Position numbers and translations under genes: made by a program. The notes beneath the pieces are model-generated. The model worked only from the letters and a program-made list of their open reading frames with translations, searched no databases and was not told the DNA's origin. Positions 35,642-43,730 of a stretch of 64,000 bases of DNA are shown here, one piece after another; positions within the stretch are counted from its first letter, which is position 1; each line of letters starts with the position of its first letter. The stretch spans positions 93,251 to 157,250 of the forward strand of contig FR893154.1 of assembly GCA_000433355.1 (NCBI GenBank), read 5' to 3'. This DNA comes from Alistipes sp. CAG:435 (GTDB lineage: Bacteria > Bacteroidota > Bacteroidia > Bacteroidales > UBA932).

Positions 35642-35683
35642 AAAATTCCAGAATTTTGGTAACGTGCAAAATTCTGGAATTTT
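35642..35683 (+). terminator. Perfect 17-bp hairpin with GTAACGTG loop
   Basis: 35642-35658 (AAAATTCCAGAATTTTG) and 35667-35683 are exact reverse complements around the loop GTAACGTG, the same loop as in the hairpin at 13621-13690. It lies 70 nt after the trio and probably terminates it. Confidence 0.78.
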
Positions 35684-35737
35684 CTATTTTTGAACGCCTT
35701 TGCCGCTTTGTAAAAGTGCTTTGATGATTACATAGCC

Positions 35738-35780
35738 ACTTCGACAAGCTCAGTGACCGAAAGGCTGCTCAGTGACCGAC
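35738..35780 (+). repeat. Dispersed GCTCAG-type repeat downstream of glnN
   Basis: CACTTCGACAAGCTCAGTGACC followed by a shortened second copy, GGCTGCTCAGTGACC. Intergenic, close to the end of glnN. Confidence 0.75.
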
Positions 35781-35787
35781 GCGGGAA

Positions 35788-38008
35788 CTAACTGATGAAC
35801 AGGAGCTCACGGTACTTAGGGAGAGGCCAGGTGCGGTTATCGACGATCTCCTCAAGCTTGTCGATCGGACGGCGGAGGGCTGGGAAACTCTCGGCGATCT
35901 CGTGGTAAGCCACTGCCTTGGCATATTCATCCTCAAGGACATTCGCCTTCTTGCGCGCCTCGACCATAGCTGTCGCCTTCTCACGAATCTGGTCAACATA
36001 TTTCGAGATGCTCTTGATGAGGTAGATCTCCTCCTTGCACTCGTCCGTGCCACCGAAGACATCCTTGCTCAACGCCACCTCCTTCAGCAACTTAGACTTG
36101 TAGTCAAGTGCCGCCGGAATGATGTGGTTGATCGCCATCCTCGCCATCACGCGCGACTCGATCTGGATCATCTTGCTGTAAGTCTCCCACTTCACCTCGT
36201 TGCGCGCCTGAAGTTCTTTCTCTGAATATACCCCTGTCTCCTTGAACATATTCACAGACGCAGGAGCAGTGAACTGCTTTATCATCTCAGGGACGCTGGT
36301 CTCGACATCGAGTCCACGCCTCTTCGCCTCGGCCTTCCACTCATCGGTGTAGCCGTTGCCATCGAAGCAGACAACATTGATGACGGAAGCGATGATCGGT
36401 TTGAGGGTGTCCAGGATGGCCACATTCAAGGCCTTGCCTGCGGCGAGTTCCTTGTCCAGACTCTTCTTGAAAGAGATAAGCTGCTCAGCCACAGCCGCGT
36501 TCAGTGTGGTCATCGCACCTGCGCAGTTGGCCAGCGACCCCACGGCGCGGAACTCGAAACGGTTGCCGGTGAAAGCGAACGGAGAGGTTCTGTTGCGGTC
36601 GGTGTTGTCCACGAATATCTCCGGAATCTCCACAAGGCCGACGCTCTTGCCCCTCTTCCCCGCGATCTTGATCAAGGCCGCCGCTCTTGCCCTTCTTCCC
36701 GGCGATCTCGATCGGAGTGTCGGAAGGAACCTCAAGCAGTTTGTGAAGCACCTCGGTCATCGTCCTGCCAAGGAAAGCTGACACGATTGCTGGCGGTGCC
36801 TCGTTGGCACCGAGACGATGGGCGTTCGTGGCGGTAGCGATGGAGGCCTTCAGCAAAGCGTTGTGCTTCTGCACGGCGGCGAGCACATTCACGAAAAATG
36901 TGACGAACTGGAGGTTACCTTTCGCATCCTTACCTGGAGCCAAAAGCATTGTGCCTGTGTCGGTTCCGAGCGACCAGTTGTTGTGTTTGCCTGATCCGTT
37001 CACACCTGCGAAAGGCTTCTCGTGAAGCAGTACCACGAAACCATGCTTGCGCGCGATCTTGTTCATAAGGTTCATCACAAGCTGGTTCTGGTCGTTGGCA
37101 AGGTTGGTCTCACCGAAGATCGGAGCGAGCTCGAACTGGTTGGGAGCCACCTCGTTGTGTCTGGTCTTGAGCGGAATCCCAAGACGGTGTCCGGCGATCT
37201 CAAGGTCACGCATAAACTCGGCCACACGGGACGGAATAGCCCCGAAATAGTGGTCGTCCAGCTGCTGGTTCTTGGATGAGTTGTGCCCCATCAGGGTGCG
37301 GCCGGTGATCATAAGGTCAGGTCTCGCGGCATAGAGAGACTCATCGACAAGGAAATATTCCTGCTCCCATCCGAGGTAGGAATATACCTTCGTGACAGAC
37401 TTGTCGAAGAGGCGGCAGATAGGGGTGGCCGCATCAGAAACGGCCTTGAGGGCCTTTTTGAGAGGGGTTTTGTAGTCCAAGGCCTCACCGGTGTAGGAGA
37501 TGAAGACGGTCGGGATGCAGAGGGTGTCATCGATGATAAACACCGGGGAAGTCGGATCCCAGGCCGTGTAGCCTCTGGCCTCGAATGTGGCGCGGATGCC
37601 TCCGTTGGGGAAAGAGGATGCGTCCGGTTCCTGCTGGGCGAGGGACTTTCCGTCAAAAGTCTCTATGACTCCACCCTTGCCGTCATACTCGATCAGAGAG
37701 TCGTGCTTCTCGGCGGTGCCCTCTGTCAGAGGCTGGAACCAGTGGGTCACGTGGGTCACGTGATGCTCCATAGCCCACTCTTTCATACCCTTTGCGACTC
37801 CGTCAGCGGTCTCCCTGTCAAGGGACTTTCCGTTGTCGATGCAGTCAAGGAGTGCGTTCAGGGTCTTGGCGTCCAAGTACTTGTGCATCTTGGGACGGTC
37901 AAAGACCAGTTCTCCGTAGTAGTCGGAGGTCTTGCCCTCAGGGCGCTCAGCCGGAACTGCCTTCTTTTCGAAGGATTCCTTCACCAGATCAAATCTGTCA
38001 ATGCTCAT
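35788..38008 (-). pseudogene. glnN: Type III glutamine synthetase, frameshifted by a 40-bp duplication
   Basis: Class III glutamine synthetase (GSIII), the ammonia-assimilating enzyme common in Bacteroidales. The first part, from 38008, carries EQEYFLVDESLYAARPDL, KTRHNEVAPNQFELAPIFGE and NGSGKHNNWSLGTDTG. It stays in frame until about 36673. The second part, with EIPEIFVDNTDRNRTSPFAF and TGNRFEFRAVGS, is in another frame down to 35788. Between them two 40-bp units lie in tandem (36712-36673 and 36672-36633), differing at four positions. Removing one unit leaves 2181 nt, exactly 727 codons, the normal GSIII length. So the duplication alone causes the frameshift. Either the gene is broken, or two strain variants were joined in assembly. 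Confidence 0.9.
36633..36712 (-). repeat. 40-bp tandem duplication in glnN
   Basis: Two 40-bp units, 36 of 40 positions identical, encode IEIAGKKGKSGGL and, in the shifted frame, IKIAGKRGKSVGL. Three of the four differences change an amino acid. Confidence 0.9.
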
Positions 38009-38060
38009 AATTTGTCTATTTGTTAAAGGTGTGTATTTCCTTAACTATATATTGTGTAAT

Positions 38061-38068
38061 CAAAACTA
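38061..38068 (-). promoter_or_regulatory. glnN promoter -7 element
   Basis: Minus-strand TAGTTTTG matches TAnnTTTG and lies about 52 nt before the glnN ATG. Confidence 0.6.
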
Positions 38069-38103
38069 TCCTCAAACCTCAAGGCCGCTTCAAAAAGGAA
38101 GAA

Positions 38104-38126
38104 GGCTGATCCACGAGGGACCAGCC
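38104..38126 (-). terminator. Hairpin followed by a pyrimidine run on the minus strand
   Basis: GGCTGATCC (38104-38112) pairs with GGACCAGCC (38118-38126) with one mismatch and a 5-nt loop. On the minus strand it is followed by TTCTTCCTTTTT, so it could end a transcript coming from the GDPD-HAD gene or from the small ORF. Confidence 0.6.
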
Positions 38127-38172
38127 ATCAATATTTAAATCATAATATCCTTTTTCCGTAATGAATATGCCG

Positions 38173-38280
38173 TCAGGCTGGAAGACCGGCACACACGAAA
38201 TCGTTCAGGACCTGAACATTCTGGCTCTGAAATCCCTGCTGGAACTGCTGCTGTCGATATGTGTGGGCTTCCGAAAACAT
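38173..38280 (-). CDS. Possible 35-residue small protein
   Basis: ATG at 38280 to TGA at 38175-38173 gives MFSEAHTYRQQQFQQGFQSQ then NVQVLNDFVCAGLPA. It lies between the GDPD-HAD stop and a hairpin-plus-T terminator on the same strand. The plus strand is open too (38161-38286, 41 codons), so coding is not proven. No family is recognised. Confidence 0.25.
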   Translation of the reverse strand: MFSEAHTYRQQQFQQGFQSQNVQVLNDFVCAGLPA

Positions 38281-38353
38281 CCTTGAAAAATTTTGATGGC
38301 GCAAGTTATGAAATCAATCCTTAAACTCAATGATTTTTTTTGATTTTATCGGT

Positions 38354-39853
38354 TTAGAACAAAAATTCCAACTTCTCTGGCAATCTCGTATAATCATCAA
38401 TCTGGATATAATCCATTCCGCCGAGACGGATCTGGCTGTCGTTGCCACCGTCCGCGAAATCGTCCCCGACAAACAGGATCTGGTCAAACGAGTAGCCATG
38501 CTCGGCGGCATAACGCAGCACAGCGTCGAATTTGTTATACCTCTTAGGCGTGATATCGAACGAAGTCGTGCCACCGATGAACACGGAATAATCCTTGAAT
38601 ATTTCCTTAACCTCCGGGAACATCGCGCGTCTTTTGATCTTGTCCGGATCGAAAGTGAGTTTGGCCTCCTTGCCGGCCTTGGTGCCAAGCAGTCCGAAAG
38701 TCACCATACCGGACTCGTGATATTCAAGAGACTCGCCGCTGAAGTCGGTGTAGCCATATTTCTTGCGCAGATAGTTGCAGCTCTTCTCGAAGAACTTTTT
38801 GTCCACCTGCGCCTTGTCCTCCCTGACAATCTGGAACTTGCCGTCCACAATACGGCTTTCGGCCATGCCATAGTTGCCAAGGATTGTGATAGGATATTCA
38901 CCCATCTGCTTGTAGATTCTCTTGCAATTGCCAGCCCCCGCCATGATGATCTCGTAACGCTTTGCAAGAGTATCGAGCACCGCCCTGTTGGCTGCGGTCA
39001 GCTGGGTCTTGTGCTGAGTCAAAGTTCCATCCAAGTCAAAGCAGATCAACTTCTTCTCCTGTTTCCACCTCAGCTCGCGGATTGAGTCCATAAGGCGTTT
39101 CATTCCCTGCGGCTGGTCCGTGGAGACGTAGGTGACACCGTGCCTCATCGCGAAATCGGCGAGATCATAACTGTTCACCGGCCAGAGGACCGTCTGAAGT
39201 CCGGCCGCGTGCACCTCGTCCAGATAGTGGGCGGAGTTGATCACCACATTATAATTATAGGACACACCGGCGTAGCCCCTGTCCTTGAGTTCTTTCACTG
39301 AATATGTCTTCCTGGACGTGATCGGGATCACCTCAGCACCCGGATGCAGACGCAGGACCTCGTCGCAGAGATGCTCGCTGAAAGAGATGAAGCACATCTG
39401 ATCGTACATATTCATTTCATCACAGAGAGCGATGACCTTCTCCGCCAGCTGGGTTTCCCTCGCCGGAGTCGGATGCGACTTGAGTTCAAGGAACAACTTC
39501 AGCGCCGGAGTGCGCTTCGCCTGGGTGAAATATTCCCTTAATGAAGGAATATGGTCGCCGTTCGGGAGGGTGCAGCTCTTGACGGTGGCATAGTCAAGTT
39601 TCTGAATATCCTTGTACTTCGTCCTGGGGATCATCGGGCCGTGCAGGATCACGAGCGAGTCGTCAGTGGTGAGATGCACGTCCAGCTCGACGCTTTCCAC
39701 GCCGAGTTTCTGGGCGCCGGCAAGGCTGGTCAAAGTGTTTTCAAAAGACCCAGGATGGGCGTAGAAGCCTCTGTGGGACATAATTTTGGTCTGCGCCGGA
39801 AGCATCACGGCGCAAAGCAGTGTCAAGACTGCCGAGAGAACAAACTTTTTCAT
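38354..39853 (-). CDS. Secreted glycerophosphodiesterase-HAD phosphatase fusion
   Basis: 499 residues: a signal peptide (MKKFVLSAVLTLLCAVMLPAQ), a GDPD domain (about 22-265; MSHRGFYAHPGSFENTL, VESVELDVHLTTDDSLVILH, FLELKSH) and a HAD-superfamily domain (about 268-499) with nucleophile motif FDLDGTLT, later GNYGMAESRIVDG and the final acidic motif FVGDDFADGGND. The HAD part resembles phosphomannomutase-like or sugar-phosphatase HADs. A plausible role is two-step release of glycerol and phosphate from glycerophosphodiesters in the periplasm. A periplasmic HAD of this class is unusual, and the fusion is contiguous with no frameshift. Confidence 0.88.
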   Translation of the reverse strand: MKKFVLSAVLTLLCAVMLPAQTKIMSHRGFYAHPGSFENTLTSLAGAQKLGVESVELDVHLTTDDSLVILHGPMIPRTKYKDIQKLDYATVKSCTLPNGDHIPSLREYFTQAKRTPALKLFLELKSHPTPARETQLAEKVIALCDEMNMYDQMCFISFSEHLCDEVLRLHPGAEVIPITSRKTYSVKELKDRGYAGVSYNYNVVINSAHYLDEVHAAGLQTVLWPVNSYDLADFAMRHGVTYVSTDQPQGMKRLMDSIRELRWKQEKKLICFDLDGTLTQHKTQLTAANRAVLDTLAKRYEIIMAGAGNCKRIYKQMGEYPITILGNYGMAESRIVDGKFQIVREDKAQVDKKFFEKSCNYLRKKYGYTDFSGESLEYHESGMVTFGLLGTKAGKEAKLTFDPDKIKRRAMFPEVKEIFKDYSVFIGGTTSFDITPKRYNKFDAVLRYAAEHGYSFDQILFVGDDFADGGNDSQIRLGGMDYIQIDDYTRLPEKLEFLF

Positions 39854-39857
39854 AGTC

Positions 39858-39865
39858 CAAAATTA
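39858..39865 (-). promoter_or_regulatory. Promoter -7 element of the GDPD-HAD gene
   Basis: Minus-strand TAATTTTG lies only 4 nt before the ATG, so the transcript would have little or no leader. Confidence 0.5.
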
Positions 39866-39982
39866 CGAAAAAATTGCCGGATGTCGGAATTTGTCCGGGT
39901 GAAGTTTTTCACTTCAATGTATTTTCCTGATTCCGGTTAACTCGGTTTTATAGATTATTACTTGTAAAAGTTGACTTTTAGG

Positions 39983-40004
39983 ACATTTCAAACAAATCAA
40001 AACA
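39983..40004 (+). repeat. 22-bp sequence shared with 7252-7273 (copy 2)
   Basis: Exact match to the copy upstream of hicA. Here it precedes the cobalamin riboswitch promoter. Confidence 0.7.
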
Positions 40005-40038
40005 GCCCCCCGGATTTGACAATGATTCTAATGATTGC

Positions 40039-40046
40039 TATCTTTG
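40039..40046 (+). promoter_or_regulatory. Promoter -7 element of the btuB-btuG transcript
   Basis: TATCTTTG, a perfect TAnnTTTG match, just upstream of the riboswitch. Confidence 0.72.
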
Positions 40047-40051
40047 CCCCG

Positions 40052-40243
40052 TGAAGGTTCTTTGGCTCAGGTTTGAGGCCAAGGATCAAAAGGGAATCCG
40101 GTGTGAATCCGGGACAGTACCCGCTGCTGTGAGTTCCTTATAAATATGACGCGGCTTTCTTATGCCACTGGCCGGACACTGAATATTCAGTTTTCCATAC
40201 CGCCGGGAAGGCGCCGCGTCAGGAGCGAGTCAGAAGACCTGCC
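40052..40243 (+). ncRNA. Cobalamin riboswitch (B12 element)
   Basis: Conserved elements appear in order: AGGGAATCCGGTGTGAATCC, GGACAGTACCCGCTGCTGTGAG, GCCACTGG, CCGGGAAGGCG and the terminal B12 box CAGAAGACCTGCC (ending 40243). It lies in the 5' leader of btuB. Binding of adenosyl- or methylcobalamin would reduce btuB/btuG expression, probably by hiding the translation start, as no intrinsic terminator is visible before the btuB ATG. Confidence 0.95.
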
Positions 40244-40302
40244 TTCGCAAAACTTTACGGCCTTGCCTGCGGGATCACGGGCGGCGGCCGGGCTAAAAAT
40301 TT

Positions 40303-42372
40303 ATGAAACGAATATACCGTCTCATAGCCTCGGCCTGCATTCTGGAATGCGGGCAGGTGGTTTTTGCACAGACTTCCGGCGACTCCACAGCTGTTCACCG
40401 GAAGGATAATTCATTGGATAGCACCCAGGTTATCAAGGAGTCCATCATCATCGGCACCCCTGCCGGTTACAAATACCGGGAGGTCATCCCGGCGCAGACC
40501 CTGAAGGAAGAGGAGCTTCAACGACTGAACAGTTTCTCGGTCGCTGACGCTATCCGCTATTTCTCCGGAGTGCAGTTGAAAGACTACGGCGGGGTCGGCG
40601 GCCTCAAGACCGTGAACATCCGCTCGATGGGCACAAACCATATGGCCGTGTTCTATGACGGAATACAGCTCGGAAACGCACAGAACGGACAGGTGGACCT
40701 GGGACGATTCTCGCTGGACGATGTGGAGGAGATTTCCTTGTACAACGGGCAGAAAAGCGACATCTTCCAGTCAGCCAAGGACTTCGGGGCCTCGGGAACG
40801 ATCTACATCACGACCCGGAGGCCGCGGTTCGAGAATGGTCGGAACGCGAACTTCAAGGCCACGATGAAGACCGGATCATTCGGCCTCATCAATCCGTCCA
40901 TCCGCAGCGAGTACAAGATCTCGGATGCAGTAAGCGCCTCACTCAGCGGAGAATGGGTCAACGCCACCGGCAAGTACAAGTTCCGTTACCTCAGGCGTAA
41001 CTCATTGGGAGAGATCGCCTACGACACGACCGCTGTCCGGCACAACGGCGACATCAACGCCACCAGGCTTGAAGCCGCGCTACACGGAACGCTCGACGAA
41101 GGGCGGTGGACCGTCCGGGCATATTCATACAACTCGGAGAGGGGCATTCCGGGTGCCATCGTGAACAACGTGTTCCGCAACGGCGAGAGGCTTTGGGACA
41201 CCAACTCGTTCATCCAAGGCTCTTTCACGAACAAGTGGAGCCCGAAGTTCAGATCCCTGATCAACGCCAAATACGCCGCCGACTACACACATTACGAGAA
41301 TCAGGACGCGAAACTGATCCAGACGAAGAACACCTACCGACAGAAGGAGTTGTACGCTTCCTGCGCGAACCTCTATAATATAATGGAGAACTGGGAGGTG
41401 TCCCTCGAATACGATTTCCAGTGGAACACCCTGGACGCGAAATTCTACATGCCGACGGAAAGCGACGGCACATTCCCCTACCCTACCCGCTACACGCAGA
41501 TGGCCGCGCTGGCGACAGCATTCGAATGGGGCAGGATCAAAGGCCAGGCCAGCGTTCTGGGTTATTTCGTGCACGAGAAGGTGAAGCGTTTCGAGGCCAG
41601 GCCGGACAAGGCGATCGCCACACCGGCTTTCTTCCTGTCCTACAAGCCGTTCCATAGACAGGACCTGTCGGTGCGCGCGTTCTACAAGCGGATGTTCAGG
41701 ATGCCGACGTTCAACGACCTCTACTACACGGATATGGGCAATGCCTTCCTGAAGCCTGAATACGCCGAGCAGTTCAACATCGGACTGAAATACACCAAGA
41801 ATTTTATGAATATGCCCGCTCTGCGCACTGTCGACGCTTCCGTGGACGCCTACTACAACCACATCACGGATAAGATCATAGCCTACCCGAAAGGTCAGCA
41901 GTTCCGTTGGACGATGCTCAATCTCGGAGAGGTGGACATCAAGGGGGTTGACATCGCCCTGAACTCGGCCTGGGCTTTCGGCGAGGTGGAGGCCACGGCC
42001 AGACTCCAGTACACTTACCAGGAGGCGATAGATGTCACGGATTCCGCAGACACATATTACCGGGACCAGATCCCGTATATTCCTTGGCACAGTGGTTCGG
42101 CCGTGCTGTCGCTCTTCTACAAGGGCTGGGGACTGAACTACAGTTTCATCTACACCGGCGAGCGCTACAACCAGCAGGAGAACATCCCAAGGAACCACAC
42201 CCAGCCGTGGTACACCAGCGACCTCTCAGTGCAGAAGTCCTTCGCCATCCGCACCCGCACCCTCAAACTAACCGCCGAGATCAACAACCTCTTCGGCCAG
42301 GACTACGACGTGGTGCTGAACTACCCGATGCCGAAGACGAACTGTCGGTTTGTCACGAGTTTTAATTTTTAA
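40303..42372 (+). CDS. btuB: TonB-dependent vitamin B12 receptor (BtuB-like)
   Basis: 689-residue outer-membrane receptor. After a signal peptide (IYRLIASACILECGQVVFAQ) there is a plug domain (about 50-160: SFSVADAIRYFSGVQLKDYG, NIRSMGTNHMAVFYDGIQLG, DVEEISLYNGQ) and a 22-strand barrel ending in CRFVTSFNF. The identity as a cobalamin transporter rests on the riboswitch in its leader and on the BtuG gene 11 nt downstream. A clear TonB-ExbBD partner is not in the window. Confidence 0.93.
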   Translation: MKRIYRLIASACILECGQVVFAQTSGDSTAVHRKDNSLDSTQVIKESIIIGTPAGYKYREVIPAQTLKEEELQRLNSFSVADAIRYFSGVQLKDYGGVGGLKTVNIRSMGTNHMAVFYDGIQLGNAQNGQVDLGRFSLDDVEEISLYNGQKSDIFQSAKDFGASGTIYITTRRPRFENGRNANFKATMKTGSFGLINPSIRSEYKISDAVSASLSGEWVNATGKYKFRYLRRNSLGEIAYDTTAVRHNGDINATRLEAALHGTLDEGRWTVRAYSYNSERGIPGAIVNNVFRNGERLWDTNSFIQGSFTNKWSPKFRSLINAKYAADYTHYENQDAKLIQTKNTYRQKELYASCANLYNIMENWEVSLEYDFQWNTLDAKFYMPTESDGTFPYPTRYTQMAALATAFEWGRIKGQASVLGYFVHEKVKRFEARPDKAIATPAFFLSYKPFHRQDLSVRAFYKRMFRMPTFNDLYYTDMGNAFLKPEYAEQFNIGLKYTKNFMNMPALRTVDASVDAYYNHITDKIIAYPKGQQFRWTMLNLGEVDIKGVDIALNSAWAFGEVEATARLQYTYQEAIDVTDSADTYYRDQIPYIPWHSGSAVLSLFYKGWGLNYSFIYTGERYNQQENIPRNHTQPWYTSDLSVQKSFAIRTRTLKLTAEINNLFGQDYDVVLNYPMPKTNCRFVTSFNF

Positions 42373-42383
42373 ATCAATATGTT

Positions 42384-43550
42384 ATGAGACACACAAACAA
42401 AATCATCAAAGCCTTGGCCATCGTCCTGTTTTTCGGGGTGGCCATCTGCGGCTGCCGCAAGGAAGAGACCATCGTTCCTCCAGTGTACGGCCCACTCGGA
42501 TTCCAGACAGATCCCGATGCGGATCCGATAGGAATGTACGTCCTCAATGAGGGCAATATGGGCAGCAACAAGGCTGACATCGACTTTCTCGACTACCGCG
42601 AGGCCTCCTATGCCTGCGGAATCTACGCAGAAAAGAATCCGACGGTTGTCAAAGGATTGGGAGACACCGGCAACGATCTCCAAATCTATGACGGAAGGTT
42701 GTTCGCCGTCATCAACGGTTCGCACAAGGTGGAGGTGATGGATGCCTACACAGCAAAGAGAATCACCCAGATCGACATCGCGAACTGCAGGTACATCGCG
42801 TTCAAGGACAACTACGCATACGTAACCGCCTACGTTGGTTCTGACGCTGAGTTCTCAGCTGACCGCAAAGGATCTGTCTTCAAAGTCAACCTTGACACGT
42901 ACAAGATTGAGGGTGAGACACAGGTCGGATACCAGCCTGAAGAGATTGCCATCATCGGGAACAACGTCTATGTGGCCAATTCAGGTGGCCACAGGGCTCC
43001 GGATTATGACTCAACCGTCTCTGTCATAGACCTGGATTCGATGAAAGAGGTTTACAAGATTGATGTCGCGATCAACCTCTGCCACATCAAGGCTGACTCC
43101 AAAGGCAATCTATGGGTGTCATCCAACGGCAATTATGTTGATGTCGCCTCGAATCTGTACCGTCTGGAAAAAGACGGGGCACAGTACAAAGTCGCTGAGA
43201 CGATGAATATTCCCGTGTCCAATATGGCAATAGCCAATGACTCTCTCTACATCTACAGCAGCGAGTACAACTACGTCACCTCCAGCAGCACAATCAGTTA
43301 CGCCATCGTCGATGCGGCACGTGCCAGCGTCGTCTCCAGAAAGATCATCACTGACGGAACCGAAAGCCAGATCGTGTCACCTTACGGAATCGCGGTTCAT
43401 CCGACAAACGGTGACATATACATCACCGACGCAAAGAACTACACCTCCAGCGGCACTCTATATTGCTATTCCAAGTCCGGCGCTCAGAAATGGAGTGCGA
43501 CCACCGGAGATATTCCGGGACATTTCGCTTTCCTGCCACGGGAGAAATAA
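42384..43550 (+). CDS. btuG: Surface B12-binding beta-propeller lipoprotein (BtuG-like)
   Basis: 388 residues; lipobox ICGC (Cys24), then a seven-bladed propeller of the DUF5074/YncE type with repeated blades such as GIYAEKNPTVVKGLGDTGND, VYVANSGGHRAPDYDSTVSV and GIAVHPTNGDIYITDAKNY. BtuG of Bacteroides sits on BtuB and binds cobalamin with very high affinity, delivering it to the receptor. Order and spacing (btuB then btuG) match. Probably exported to the cell surface. Confidence 0.92.
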   Translation: MRHTNKIIKALAIVLFFGVAICGCRKEETIVPPVYGPLGFQTDPDADPIGMYVLNEGNMGSNKADIDFLDYREASYACGIYAEKNPTVVKGLGDTGNDLQIYDGRLFAVINGSHKVEVMDAYTAKRITQIDIANCRYIAFKDNYAYVTAYVGSDAEFSADRKGSVFKVNLDTYKIEGETQVGYQPEEIAIIGNNVYVANSGGHRAPDYDSTVSVIDLDSMKEVYKIDVAINLCHIKADSKGNLWVSSNGNYVDVASNLYRLEKDGAQYKVAETMNIPVSNMAIANDSLYIYSSEYNYVTSSSTISYAIVDAARASVVSRKIITDGTESQIVSPYGIAVHPTNGDIYITDAKNYTSSGTLYCYSKSGAQKWSATTGDIPGHFAFLPREK

Positions 43551-43730
43551 TCTCCCCCAACCGCCAAACGACAATTTCGGGGTAACTATATTCGTGTTGA
43601 CTAACTTTTCAGCCCATCACGCTAATGCTCAGATAACTACAAACGAATACGGCCTCCTGGGATATTTCTTTATCTATTAGCAAGTTAAGAAATATATTAG
43701 TTAACCGATATAGAATTACCATTTTTTAGC

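Larger units (their letters stand above)
38009..38353. other. Intergenic region between glnN and the GDPD-HAD gene
   Basis: About 345 bp. It contains the glnN promoter (38061-38068), a terminator-like hairpin (38104-38126) and a possible minus-strand small ORF (38173-38280, 35 codons). Confidence 0.6.
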
